This document shows, one piece after another, positions 1-7,960 of a DNA stretch of 64,000 bases. Source of the DNA: an uncultured Collinsella sp. (GTDB lineage Bacteria > Actinomycetota > Coriobacteriia > Coriobacteriales > Coriobacteriaceae). Positions within the stretch are counted from its first letter, which is position 1; each line of letters starts with the position of its first letter. The notes below the pieces were generated by a model. That model saw only the letters and a list, made by a program, of their open reading frames with translations. It was not told where the DNA came from and made no database searches. The stretch is from positions 1-64,000 of the forward strand of contig UQHW01000004.1 in the NCBI GenBank assembly GCA_900540935.1. Reading direction: 5' to 3'. The translations under genes were made by a program, and so were the position numbers.

Positions 1-110
1 AGGCCCTTGCGGCCTAGTCGCTATTTAGGGCGTCCAAGATTTGGGGCGCGGTTCAATCAGTCTGACAGCGGGCTTTTCTATGCGTTGGAAAATCTCGGCA
101 TTGCGTGGCG
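1..110. other. Window edge, no supported gene
   Basis: This short edge segment lies downstream of the minus-strand membrane-protein gene. A plus-strand frame closes with TAG at 15-17 and could be the last codons of a gene that starts before the window, but five codons are too few to support a call. I see no clear terminator. Confidence 0.4.
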
Positions 111-1340
111 CTACACGCGCGTCGCATCCTTGGGGCTCATGGTCATGCTCTGGAAGCGGTTCTCCATGTAGTCGTTATCGAAATACTTGCCGTAGAACTG
201 CGCGACGGGAATATCCGGCTCCGTGCCGTTGACGCGCTGGTACCAGTAGTCGAGCGACTGCAGCGTCATGACGCCGTCGACCAGCATAATGACGGTAAAG
301 ATGACGGTAGCCGAGTAGCGACTCTTCCACGGAATCATGTTGATGAGCTTGAGCAGCCTCGGCAGCAGCAGCTTGATCCAGATAAGGCCACCCAGGCCCC
401 ACAGGCAGGCAAAGCCCGTGCAGGTGCGTCCGCCCGTAAGGACGGCGAGTGGGTCGGGCATGCCGAACAGTTTCATGTGCGAGTAGCTCCACGACACCAC
501 GCCAAATGAGGTCTGCATAAACCAGCCTACAAACACCTCGAAAGCGCCGCCGATCAGGGCACTTACCAGGAAAATGATCAGAGGATTCTTTTTATAGAAG
601 CGGTTGAGCGCCATGGTCATGAGCACCGCGCCAAATCCGTAGATGGGGCTAAAGGGGCCAAATAGCATACCGGCCCGGTCCTGATAGACGCCGGGATCGA
701 CGACGACCATATGCCAGACTTCCTCGAGAATGAGACCTAACACGCTGCAGACGAAGAATACCCAGAACAGGTTGAAGTAGTTGAGCTTGATGTAGCCCTC
801 GCCGGTTTCGTCGCGGCCGAGCATCCCCTCGGCGGCGGCATCGCGGTCGAGCATCTCTTGCAGACGGCGCTGCAGTTCGCGCTCCTGGCGTAGCGTGGGG
901 TCGACGGTGGCCGAAAGCGCGATGAGGATACCGAGCTGAATGGCGGGGCGCAGCAGGAAGGGTCCGATACCCTGGAGCATCACGTCAACTAAAAGCTCCA
1001 CGACGGTAAATGCGATGAGGACGTAAGACAGGCGGGCGGCATTGCGCCGCTGGTCCTTGATGAGGTCCAGGCCAAAGACGATCAAGATGATCGCGCTTGC
1101 CGCCGAGAGCATAATGCCGGCGACGATAAGGCCAACCGCGACCAGGGTGTTATCACCGAGCTTAGCGGCGGCGTTGCCGTTAATGAGTGCGGTGATGACC
1201 TGCCACATAAAGACGGCGACCGACGGGAGTGTGCCCACGCCGGACAGGATGCACAGGACGGCGTACACTTTAATGATGAGGGGAATCTTCTTGACCTCCG
1301 TGGCGCTGGGGACGCTGGGGTCGAGTTCGTTTCGATCCAT
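111..1340 (-). CDS. Polytopic membrane protein, putative ABC_trans_CmpB (DUF1113-type) family
   Basis: The 409-residue protein has two hydrophobic blocks. The N-terminal half has about three to four membrane spans (residues ~22-45, 64-90, 100-150). A charged Arg/Glu-rich segment follows (~150-185). The C-terminal half (~190-375) has several spans with the motif run EEVWH, LFGPFSPIYGFGA and CTGFACLWG. This C-terminal pattern matches the putative ABC-transporter permease family often called CmpB-like. No ATPase neighbour is present, so a transport role is only a family label. The ATG start has a GAAAGG-type Shine-Dalgarno just upstream. The gene is divergent from purF and seems monocistronic. 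The family is widespread in Gram-positive gut anaerobes and has no firm substrate. Confidence 0.7.
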   Translation of the reverse strand: MDRNELDPSVPSATEVKKIPLIIKVYAVLCILSGVGTLPSVAVFMWQVITALINGNAAAKLGDNTLVAVGLIVAGIMLSAASAIILIVFGLDLIKDQRRNAARLSYVLIAFTVVELLVDVMLQGIGPFLLRPAIQLGILIALSATVDPTLRQERELQRRLQEMLDRDAAAEGMLGRDETGEGYIKLNYFNLFWVFFVCSVLGLILEEVWHMVVVDPGVYQDRAGMLFGPFSPIYGFGAVLMTMALNRFYKKNPLIIFLVSALIGGAFEVFVGWFMQTSFGVVSWSYSHMKLFGMPDPLAVLTGGRTCTGFACLWGLGGLIWIKLLLPRLLKLINMIPWKSRYSATVIFTVIMLVDGVMTLQSLDYWYQRVNGTEPDIPVAQFYGKYFDNDYMENRFQSMTMSPKDATRV

Positions 1341-1578
1341 ACAGAACCTTTCTCGCTTTGTCCTAGGTTACTAGGATACGCCGCCGACCTGCTAAAAGAC
1401 AGGACGAACGTCCCAATTGCAACTTTGCAATCCCCAACGGTGGACGCGGCGGCCATATGGGGGCGCGGGCGCTTGCACTGGGCAGACCAATAAAATGTTT
1501 GGCCGCAAAACTGATTATTAGCTCGGTGGGCTTTTAAAAAGCGCTGCTCATGCGCTGGGGAGCGCGTCGCGCCGTGCG

Positions 1579-1584
1579 TATAAT
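1579..1584 (+). promoter_or_regulatory. Possible -10 box (TATAAT) upstream of purF
   Basis: A perfect TATAAT lies 42 bases before the purF ATG, in the 285-base gap between the divergent genes. No good -35 hexamer sits 17 bases upstream. A TTGCAACTTTGCAA palindrome-like pair lies at 1417-1430. I see no purine riboswitch aptamer in this gap. A GAGGGG ribosome-binding site sits just before the start. Confidence 0.4.
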
Positions 1585-1625
1585 AAGGCGGGTAACGCCA
1601 AAATACGAGGCTCTGAGGGGATGCC

Positions 1626-3296
1626 ATGTCTCAAGAAACCATCCGCGCGGCCGAGCGCGCCGCGGGACAGGTGAAGACCATGTCGACGTATGATCCGGAC
1701 TCCGACCAGCTGCATGAGGAATGTGGCATTTTCGGCGTATGGGCGCCCGATCGCGATGTGGCTCGACTGACGTACTTTGGCCTGCGTGCGCTGCAGCACC
1801 GTGGCCAGGAATCGGCGGGAATCGCCGTGGGTGACGGCGGCACGGTTATGGTCCGCAAGGATCTGGGCCTGCTCGACCGTGTGTTCTCCAACGCCGACCT
1901 GTCGACGCTCTCCGGCCAGCTGGCCGTGGGCCACGTGCGCTATGGCACCGCCGGCGCCAAGAGCTGGGAAGCCTCGCAGCCGCATCTTTCCACCATCAAC
2001 AGCGTCATTATCGCGCTTGCTCACAACGGCACTCTGGTCAACACCGACGAGCTGCGCCGCCAGCTGATCGAGCTGGGCGTGCCGTTCCTCTCCAATTCGG
2101 ATTCCGAGGTCGCGACCAAGCTTATCGGCTACTTTACCCAGCGCACGGGTCATCTGCGCGAGGGCATTCGCAAGACCATGGAGCTCGTGCGCGGCGGCTA
2201 CGCCATGACGCTCATCAACGAGCAGGCGCTCTACGCATTCCGCGATCCGCACGGCATTCGCCCGCTCGTGCTGGGCAAGCTGGTGGACGAAGGTCTGGAC
2301 CAGGCCGATGCCGCATCCGTTTCGCAGCTGCCCTCGCAAGACGGTGCCTCGACGGTCGACTCCGCCGTCCATGTCACGCGCGCCGGCGGCTGGGTCGTTG
2401 CCTCCGAGACGTGCGCGCTCGACATCGTGGGCGCCGAGTACGTCCGTGACGTCCGTCCCGGCGAGATTTTGCGCATCAGCGCCGAGGGTCTGGTATCCGA
2501 GCAGGGCGTGCCTGCAGCCGAAGAGCCCGCAAACTGTATCTTTGAGCAGGTCTACTTTGCCCGCCCCGACTCCATCATGAACGGCAAGAGCGTCTATGCC
2601 TGCCGTTACGACATGGGTCGTCAGCTGGCACACGAAGAGCCCGTCGAGGCCGACCTGGTCATCGGCGTGCCCGACTCCGGCCTGCCGCCTGCGGAGGGCT
2701 ATTCGCACGAGAGCGGCATTCCCTTTGGCGAGGGCCTCATCAAGAACCGTTACGTGGGCCGTACGTTTATCGAGCCTACGCAGGAGTTGCGCGCCATGGG
2801 CGTGCGCATGAAGCTTAACCCGCTGCGCGACAACATCGAGGGCAAGCGCCTGGTCGTCATCGACGACTCCATCGTGCGCGGCACCACCATGGTGCAGCTC
2901 GTCAAGATGCTGCGCAACGCTGGCGCCAAGGAGATTCATATCCGCATCAACTCGCCCGAGGTCATCTGGCCATGCTTCTACGGTATCGATACCGACGTGC
3001 AGTCGCAGCTTATCAGCGCCAACAAGACGGTCGACGAGATTTGCGAGTATATCGGCGCCGATTCGCTGGCCTTCCTTTCGGTCGAGGGCCTGCTTAAGGT
3101 CATGCCCAAAGGCGGTTACTGCGATGCGTGCTTTACCGGCCGCTACCCCGTGGCGATTCCCGAGAGCTTTGGCCGCGACAAGTTCATGGAGGGCTTTAAG
3201 CCCCGCAACCTGGACAAGCCGCTGCATGTTGATGACGACGCCGTGGTCGAGAAATACGACGACCGCAGTTGGGAAGAGGAGCACGGCGAGGCCTAA
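1626..3296 (+). CDS. purF: Amidophosphoribosyltransferase
   Basis: This enzyme makes 5-phosphoribosylamine from PRPP and glutamine, the committed step of purine synthesis. The 556-residue protein starts with a short leader that would be removed to expose the catalytic N-terminal cysteine, Cys33, in ECGIFGVW (14 residues after an internal Met19). The glutaminase domain includes LRALQHRGQESAG and LAHNGTLVN. The PRPP-binding loop VVIDDSIVRGTTM lies near residue 412. A CDAC motif near residue 497 fits the iron-sulfur type of PurF seen in Bacillus. An insertion of roughly 25-30 residues (about 217-250, rich in Ser, Asp and Ala) interrupts the glutaminase domain; it is unusual for the family and may be lineage specific. 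purM and purN follow on the same strand. The stop codon is the first part of repeat F1. Confidence 0.96.
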   Translation: MSQETIRAAERAAGQVKTMSTYDPDSDQLHEECGIFGVWAPDRDVARLTYFGLRALQHRGQESAGIAVGDGGTVMVRKDLGLLDRVFSNADLSTLSGQLAVGHVRYGTAGAKSWEASQPHLSTINSVIIALAHNGTLVNTDELRRQLIELGVPFLSNSDSEVATKLIGYFTQRTGHLREGIRKTMELVRGGYAMTLINEQALYAFRDPHGIRPLVLGKLVDEGLDQADAASVSQLPSQDGASTVDSAVHVTRAGGWVVASETCALDIVGAEYVRDVRPGEILRISAEGLVSEQGVPAAEEPANCIFEQVYFARPDSIMNGKSVYACRYDMGRQLAHEEPVEADLVIGVPDSGLPPAEGYSHESGIPFGEGLIKNRYVGRTFIEPTQELRAMGVRMKLNPLRDNIEGKRLVVIDDSIVRGTTMVQLVKMLRNAGAKEIHIRINSPEVIWPCFYGIDTDVQSQLISANKTVDEICEYIGADSLAFLSVEGLLKVMPKGGYCDACFTGRYPVAIPESFGRDKFMEGFKPRNLDKPLHVDDDAVVEKYDDRSWEEEHGEA

Positions 3297-3341
3297 AACC
3301 TGCCATGTAGGGACAGGTTTATTTTGGTAGGTTTTACCTGC
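3294..3341 (+). repeat. Family F palindromic repeat, copy F1
   Basis: A 48-base element begins with the purF stop codon (TAAAACCTGCC) and continues through GGGACAGGTTTATTTTGG to GTAGGTTTTACCTGC. Its ends pair: AAAACCTGCCA near the start and TGGTAGGTTTT near the end (10 of 11). The reverse complement of 19822-19869 is nearly the same sequence and also starts on a stop codon. Confidence 0.8.
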
Positions 3342-3410
3342 TGTTTTGTTGATATGACGGCGCGTGCTGTTATGGCGCGCGCCGAAATGAACGCAACTAT
3401 GAGCACCGTT

Positions 3411-3429
3411 TGGCGCCCGCGCGGCGCCA
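3411..3429 (+). promoter_or_regulatory. Hairpin in the purM leader
   Basis: TGGCGCC and GGCGCCA are perfect inverted arms around CGCGC. A second GC-rich hairpin sits at about 3360-3383. They lie between purF and purM, about 25-90 bases before the purM start, and have no T-run, so they look more like an mRNA stability or processing structure than a terminator. The role is inference. Confidence 0.35.
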
Positions 3430-3453
3430 CGGTAGTGGGAGAGGAAGGCTCAG

Positions 3454-4557
3454 ATGAGCGACAGCAAGCATGTGACGTATGAGGATGCCGGCGTCGATAC
3501 CGCTGAGGGCGGCCGCGCCGTCGACGCTATTAAGCAAATGGTTAAGGACACCAGCCGTCCCGAGGTCATCGGCGGCATCGGTGGCTTCGGTGGCTTATTC
3601 TCGGCCGCCGCGCTTAAGGATATGGAAGACCCGATTCTGATTAGCGGTACCGACGGCGTGGGCACCAAGCTCGTGCTCGCCCAGATCATGGACCGTCACG
3701 AGACGGTGGGCCAGGACCTGGTCGCCATGTGCGTCAATGACATTTTGGCTTCGGGCGCCGAGCCGCTGTTCTTCCTGGATTACGTTGCCATCGGTCACAT
3801 TGAGGCCGAGCACATGGCAAAGATCATCAAGGGCGTGGCCGACGGCTGCAAGCTTGCGGGCTGCGCGCTCGTGGGCGGCGAGATGGCCGAGCACCCGGGC
3901 GTCATGGCCCCCGCCGATTACGACCTTGCCGGCTTTACCGTGGGTGTCGTCGACCGTCCCAAGATGCTCGACCCCGCGAACGTTCGCCCCGGCGATGTGA
4001 TCCTGGGCCTGCCTTCTACCGGCGTGCATTCCAACGGTTACTCGCTCGTGCGCAAGGTTATCGGTGTCGACGGCATCAAGCCGGGCACGCCCGAAGCTGC
4101 CGCTAAGGCCGAGGGGCTGAGCCGTCCGCTCGAGGAGCTCGGCGGCGCTTCGCTGGCCGACGCTCTGCTGGCCCCCACGCGCATCTACGTCAAGCCGATT
4201 CTGGAGCTGCTCCGCGGTGGCGCCAACGTTCATGCCATTGCCCATATCACCGGCGGCGGTATTACCGAGAACCTCAACCGCGCGCTCGCCGACGACGTCG
4301 ATGCCGTGGTCACCCGCAACGGCGCCGAGATGGGCTGGGATGTTCCTCCCGTCATCACCTACGTGTCGCGTCAGGCCGAGCTCGCGCCCAATGAGGCATG
4401 CAAGACCTTCAACATGGGCGTCGGCCTGTGCCTGATCGTCGCCCCCGAGGACGAGGCTGCCGTGACCGAGGCTCTGGTCGCGCTGGGCGAGAAGCCGTTC
4501 CGCGTGGGCGAGTGCGTCGAGGGTTCCGGTAAGGTCGTGTACTCCGATGAGCGCTAA
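3454..4557 (+). CDS. purM: Phosphoribosylformylglycinamidine cyclo-ligase (AIR synthetase)
   Basis: PurM closes formylglycinamidine ribotide to aminoimidazole ribotide using ATP. The 367-residue length is slightly above the usual ~345. The family signature is intact: an N-terminal GGIGGFGGLF, then ISGTDGVGTKLVLA, CVNDILASGAEPLFFLDY, GGEMAEHPGVM and LGLPSTGVHSNGYSLVRKV, with ITGGGITENLNRAL toward the C terminus. The ATG is preceded by an AGAGGAAGG Shine-Dalgarno. The gene follows purF after a 157-base gap holding repeat F1 and two hairpins. Its end overlaps the start of purN by 11 bases, consistent with translational coupling of consecutive pathway genes. Confidence 0.96.
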   Translation: MSDSKHVTYEDAGVDTAEGGRAVDAIKQMVKDTSRPEVIGGIGGFGGLFSAAALKDMEDPILISGTDGVGTKLVLAQIMDRHETVGQDLVAMCVNDILASGAEPLFFLDYVAIGHIEAEHMAKIIKGVADGCKLAGCALVGGEMAEHPGVMAPADYDLAGFTVGVVDRPKMLDPANVRPGDVILGLPSTGVHSNGYSLVRKVIGVDGIKPGTPEAAAKAEGLSRPLEELGGASLADALLAPTRIYVKPILELLRGGANVHAIAHITGGGITENLNRALADDVDAVVTRNGAEMGWDVPPVITYVSRQAELAPNEACKTFNMGVGLCLIVAPEDEAAVTEALVALGEKPFRVGECVEGSGKVVYSDER

Positions 4558-5248
4558 CGAGCAGATGGCTGCCGCCGAGGGCCTAGGCTTTGTGTCCTAC
4601 ACCCGTCCGACCGGCACCGATACGGCCGAGCCGCTCAAGATTGGCGTGCTTATCAGCGGTTCGGGTACCAACCTGCAGGCGCTGATCGACCTGATCGCCG
4701 TCGGCAAGCTCAACGCCTCGATTGAGCTTGTGGTGTCGAGCCGTCCTTCGGCCAAGGGTTTGCAGCGCGCCGAGTGTGCGGGTATCCAGACACTCACGCT
4801 GTCCAAAGATGTCTATGCCGACCCCATCGCGGCTGACGAGATCATCGCGCATGAGCTGCTCGAGCGCGGCTGCGAGTACGTGGTGATGGCCGGCTACATG
4901 CGCATGGTGCACACGCCGCTGCTGGCGGCGTTCCCCAATCGCGTGGTCAACCTGCACCCGGCGCTGCTGCCGAGCTTTACCGGCGCCCATGCGATCGACG
5001 ATGCGTTTGCTCGCGGCGTCAAGGTGACCGGCGTGACCGTGCACTTTGCCAACGAGATCTACGACAACGGCCCCATCATCGCCCAGCGTGCGCTGGCTGT
5101 TGAGGAGGGCTGGGACGTCGACACGCTCGAGGAACACATCCACGCGATCGAGCATGTGCTGTATCCCGAGGTCGTGCAGATGCTCGCCGACGGCCGCGTT
5201 CACGTGCTGGAGAACGGCAAGGTCGCAATTGATGCGCCTCGCGGCTAG
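4547..5248 (+). CDS. purN: Phosphoribosylglycinamide formyltransferase
   Basis: PurN transfers a formyl group from 10-formyl-tetrahydrofolate to glycinamide ribotide. The fold begins at KIGVLISGSGTNLQALID (near residue 27). The catalytic set is visible: Asn and His in VVNLHPALLPSF, and Asp in NEIYDNGPII. The 233-residue length includes about 26 extra N-terminal residues compared with the usual ~200. A second ATG at 4565 is possible, but the first ATG overlaps the end of purM and suits coupled translation. PurN acts before PurM in the pathway, so gene order does not follow reaction order. A hairpin followed by T residues ends the transcript. Confidence 0.95.
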   Translation: MSANEQMAAAEGLGFVSYTRPTGTDTAEPLKIGVLISGSGTNLQALIDLIAVGKLNASIELVVSSRPSAKGLQRAECAGIQTLTLSKDVYADPIAADEIIAHELLERGCEYVVMAGYMRMVHTPLLAAFPNRVVNLHPALLPSFTGAHAIDDAFARGVKVTGVTVHFANEIYDNGPIIAQRALAVEEGWDVDTLEEHIHAIEHVLYPEVVQMLADGRVHVLENGKVAIDAPRG

Positions 5249-5278
5249 TGGCGCACAGTACAATTTAGCCGAGTAGTC

Positions 5279-5324
5279 AGGGTGGTCATTGGCGCCAAGG
5301 CGCAAGTGGCCATCCTTTGTTTTA
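5279..5324 (+). terminator. Probable terminator after purN
   Basis: An imperfect hairpin (GGTGGTCATTGGCGCC paired with CGCAAGTGGCCATCC) is followed directly by TTTGTTTT. It lies about 30 bases after the purN stop. Confidence 0.6.
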
Positions 5325-5328
5325 GGTA

Positions 5329-5380
5329 GTCACCTGCGACGATCTTCAATGACTAGTCGTTAAAGAACGTCGCAGGTGAC
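5329..5380. repeat. Long hairpin element with GACTAGTC centre
   Basis: GTCACCTGCGACG (5329-5341) pairs perfectly with CGTCGCAGGTGAC (5368-5380). The interior also folds, around the perfect palindrome GACTAGTC. GACTAG and GTCGTT words recur in the family G elements at 55.5 and 59.1 kb. It lies just upstream of the EIIA gene. Confidence 0.65.
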
Positions 5381-5400
5381 AAGGCGAGAGAGGTGGGCCC

Positions 5401-5865
5401 ATGGCGGATAACGAAGCATTGTTTACGCCTGAGCTGGTGTTTTTTGATTGGGAGTGTGCTACGCCGGATGAGGTGTTTGCGCAGCTCGAGGACGAGCTCG
5501 CTCCGCGCGGCTACATTGCCGAGGGTTGGCTCAACGCCGTCCGCACACGCGAGGATGCCTATCCCACGGGTCTCGCTATGCCGGCGGCAAACATCGCCAT
5601 TCCGCATACCGATCCGGGATTTGTGGCCAAGCCCTATATCGCGGTGGTAAAGCCCGCTGCACCCGTGACGTTCAACGCGATGGCGGGCATGGGCGCCCCG
5701 GTGCCGGCGCAGATTGTCATCAATCTGGGCATTGCCGAGCCGGGCGGCCAGGTCGAGGCCCTGCAAGCGCTTATGAATATCTTTATGGATGCCGATGCCG
5801 CAGCCGATGTACTCGGCCAAACCACGCCGCAGGGCATGGTCGACGCCATCCGCCGCCACTTTTAA
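5401..5865 (+). CDS. PTS sugar transporter subunit IIA (fructose/galactitol type)
   Basis: The 154-residue protein has the EIIA type-2 fold. The phosphorylatable histidine is His69 in NIAIPHTDP. EIIA accepts phosphate from HPr and passes it to EIIB for sugar uptake and phosphorylation. No EIIB, EIIC or sugar-kinase gene lies nearby, so it either serves a PTS encoded elsewhere or is regulatory like EIIA-Ntr. The sequence GYIAEGWLNAVRTRE resembles galactitol-type EIIA. The ATG follows a GAGAGAGGTGGG Shine-Dalgarno. Hairpin and repeat DNA lies on both sides. Confidence 0.85.
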   Translation: MADNEALFTPELVFFDWECATPDEVFAQLEDELAPRGYIAEGWLNAVRTREDAYPTGLAMPAANIAIPHTDPGFVAKPYIAVVKPAAPVTFNAMAGMGAPVPAQIVINLGIAEPGGQVEALQALMNIFMDADAAADVLGQTTPQGMVDAIRRHF

Positions 5866-5872
5866 GGCCGGC

Positions 5873-5990
5873 ACTGGGGGACCGTCCCTAACCGCCGGCA
5901 GAAAAGAAACGTCCCTAACTGCCAACTGCCAGACCTGTCCCCTTTGCACCAAAATGGTGCAGATTAACCTGTCCCCCATGCACCAGGTGT
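5873..5990. repeat. Family G / GGGGACAG-type repeat cluster, copy G1
   Basis: This gap between the EIIA and foldase genes contains GGCAGAAAAGAAACGTCCC (5897-5915), part of a 23-base block (5897-5919) that recurs at 55571-55593 and 59143-59165. It is followed by CCTGTCCCC, the small palindrome TGCACCAAAATGGTGCA, then CCTGTCCCCC and GCACC. On the minus strand these read as GGGGACAGG heads, the signature shared with families A and F. Confidence 0.7.
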
Positions 5991-6052
5991 GTCGCGGGGG
6001 CTGCGTTGTGACACAATGGCGTTTGTTCGATTCGTGATGCGAAAGGCCAAAC

Positions 6053-7276
6053 ATGGCAAATAAGAAAAAGAACCCCGAGGTCGCGCCGACGTCCGAGCAA
6101 CGGTCCCGCGCCGCCTCCAGCTCTCGCAAGAAGCAGCGCAAGACCTATGTGTCCAAGACCGTCAAGATTGTCCTGGTGGTCATCGGCGTGCTGGCGATGC
6201 TGCTCTCCGTCTCGGCCATGGCGTGCTCCGGCCTGATGTCGCAGACCGAAAGCGCCAGCTCGGGCTATAAGCTCACTGGTGGTGTGGCTGCCACTATCAA
6301 CGGCACCAACCTCACCGAGGACACCGTGACCAAGCAGATCATGAGCATGCGCACGTCCTACGGCTACACCAAGGACAAGGACTGGGCACAGTACCTGGTC
6401 GACAACGACCTCACGCCCAAGAAGTACCGCAAGCAGCTCATCGACTCCTACACGCAGCAGATTCTGCTTCAGCAAGCGCAGAAGGAAAACGGCGTGACGG
6501 TGTCGGACGAGGAGGTCGAGAAGGCTTGGAAGGACGCGTGCAAGAGCGCAGGCGGCGCCAAGACTTTTAAGAAGACTCTCAAGACCTACGGCTATACCGA
6601 GGACACCTACAAGGATTCGCTCAAGGAGAGCCTGGCGCAGCAGAAGCTCAAGGATGCCGTGGCACCCACCAGCAAGCCCAAGGACAGCGAGATTGTCGAT
6701 TACATCAATGAGAACCTGTCCAACTACAACGATGCCCGTCGTTCGTCGAATATCCTGATCAAGGTCGATTCCGACGCTTCCGACGAGGACAAGGCCGCCG
6801 CCAAGGCCAAGGCACAGGAGTGCCTGGACAAGATCAACTCCGGCGAGCTGAGCTTTGAGGACGCCGTGGAGCAGTATTCCGACGACACCGGCTCCAAGGA
6901 GAAGAAGGGCGATGTGGGCTGGGACAAGCTCACCACCTTCGTCGACAGCTACCAGGCGGCGCTCGAGGGACTCAACAAGGGCGATGTGAGCGACGTCGTC
7001 GAGTCGACCTATGGTTATCACATCATCAAGTGCACCGACTACTTCCATGTCGATAATCAGGTCGATGACATTAAGCAGGTGCCCAAGGACATCAAGAAGT
7101 ACGTCTCCAACGTGGTGAAGACGCAGGCGGCAAGCACTGCGTACAGCGAGTGGCTGGAGCAGTACAAGAAGGACGCCGACATCACCGTTAACCCCATGCC
7201 CAAGGACGTGCCGTACAACGTCAGCCTGAAGGGCGTCACCAAGAGTTCGACCGACGATTCGTCGACGACTGAGTAA
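6053..7276 (+). CDS. PrsA/SurA-like peptidyl-prolyl isomerase, membrane anchored
   Basis: The 407-residue protein begins with a Lys/Arg/Ser-rich cytoplasmic tail of ~37 residues, then one membrane span (about 38-60). A SurA-N-like helical region follows (residues ~75-220: ATINGTNLTEDTV to QQKLKDAV), then a parvulin rotamase domain (~225-330) with RRSSNILIKV, GDVGWDKL and STYGYHIIKC. It probably helps fold exported proteins outside the membrane. There is a Cys after AMA in the span, but the lipobox is poor and the N-tail is long, so I favour a membrane anchor over a lipoprotein. The C terminus is Ser/Thr rich. A yqeY-like gene follows on the same strand. Confidence 0.85.
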   Translation: MANKKKNPEVAPTSEQRSRAASSSRKKQRKTYVSKTVKIVLVVIGVLAMLLSVSAMACSGLMSQTESASSGYKLTGGVAATINGTNLTEDTVTKQIMSMRTSYGYTKDKDWAQYLVDNDLTPKKYRKQLIDSYTQQILLQQAQKENGVTVSDEEVEKAWKDACKSAGGAKTFKKTLKTYGYTEDTYKDSLKESLAQQKLKDAVAPTSKPKDSEIVDYINENLSNYNDARRSSNILIKVDSDASDEDKAAAKAKAQECLDKINSGELSFEDAVEQYSDDTGSKEKKGDVGWDKLTTFVDSYQAALEGLNKGDVSDVVESTYGYHIIKCTDYFHVDNQVDDIKQVPKDIKKYVSNVVKTQAASTAYSEWLEQYKKDADITVNPMPKDVPYNVSLKGVTKSSTDDSSTTE

Positions 7277-7281
7277 TCATG

Positions 7282-7308
7282 GGGCGGCGCTCGTGCGAGT
7301 GCCGCCCG
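7282..7308 (+). promoter_or_regulatory. GC-rich hairpin between foldase gene and yqeY
   Basis: GGGCGGC and GCCGCCC pair around a 12-base loop. No T-run follows and a strong GAGGAGG Shine-Dalgarno lies just downstream, so it may be a weak attenuator or an mRNA end-protecting structure. Confidence 0.4.
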
Positions 7309-7330
7309 CACTATTGAGGAGGATTTGCAG

Positions 7331-7774
7331 ATGACCAACGAAGAGCTGCAGAAGGAAATGATTTCGGCCATGAAGGCCAAGGACAAGGTTCGCCTGTCTA
7401 TCATTCGCCAGGTCAAGGCCGAGGTGAAGAATATCGAGGTTAACGAGCGCCGCGACGTGACCGAGGAAGACGTCAACAGCATGATCAAGCGTCTGATTAA
7501 GCAGACGAGCGAGACGCTGGAGATGTCCATTAAGGCCGGTACCGACCAGGAGCGTACCGACAACCTGACCGAGCAGGTCAAGATTCTGGAGAGCCTGCTG
7601 CCCGCGCAGGTTTCGGGCGAGGAGCTCGAGGCTCTGATCGAGCAGGTCATCGCCGAGCTGGGCGCCACGTCCAAGAAGCAGATGGGCCAGGTTATGGGCG
7701 CGCTCGGCAAGGCCACTGGCGGAAACTTCGATAAGCCGGCAGCAGCAAAGATCGTCGGCGCAAAGCTTGCGTAG
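7331..7774 (+). CDS. GatB/YqeY domain protein
   Basis: The 147-residue protein belongs to the YqeY family, which shares a helical domain with the tail of GatB (Asp/Glu-tRNA amidotransferase). Key blocks are MKAKDKVRLSIIRQVKAEVKN, LESLLPAQVSGEELEALI, and KKQMGQVMGALGKATGG, the tRNA-contact part in GatB. The function of stand-alone YqeY is not firmly known; an RNA-related role is inference. I chose the ATG at 7331 because GAGGAGG (7316-7322) lies 8 bases upstream. A TTG two codons earlier is too close to that site. A strong terminator follows. Confidence 0.9.
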   Translation: MTNEELQKEMISAMKAKDKVRLSIIRQVKAEVKNIEVNERRDVTEEDVNSMIKRLIKQTSETLEMSIKAGTDQERTDNLTEQVKILESLLPAQVSGEELEALIEQVIAELGATSKKQMGQVMGALGKATGGNFDKPAAAKIVGAKLA

Positions 7775-7799
7775 GGGCCGAGCGGTACATAGTTGATGT

Positions 7800-7836
7800 T
7801 GAGGGGCGTGGCCGTCATGGTCGCGCCCCTTTTTGC
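7800..7836 (+). terminator. Rho-independent terminator after yqeY
   Basis: AGGGGCG pairs with CGCCCCT and is followed by TTTTT. A GGGGACAG-type word (CTGTCCCC on this strand) lies about 10 bases further on. Confidence 0.75.
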
Positions 7837-7919
7837 TGGGCTGTCCCCAATGAGTGGGTGGAAGGTTGCGGGTTCTTTACGGGAATGTAGTGTGGGCTGC
7901 GGAAACGTAGTTCTTTCCG

Positions 7920-7925
7920 TACAAT
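7920..7925 (+). promoter_or_regulatory. Possible -10 box of the amino-acid ABC operon
   Basis: TACAAT lies 35 bases before the ATG of the ATPase gene, in an otherwise empty 186-base gap. The -35 is not clear. Confidence 0.35.
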
Positions 7926-7960
7926 AGTTCAACTCGTGTAAACGCAGGGAAGGGACATTC

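Noticed and set aside
1341..1625. Purine riboswitch upstream of purF
   Set aside because: No conserved aptamer core or loop pairing could be found in this GC-rich gap.
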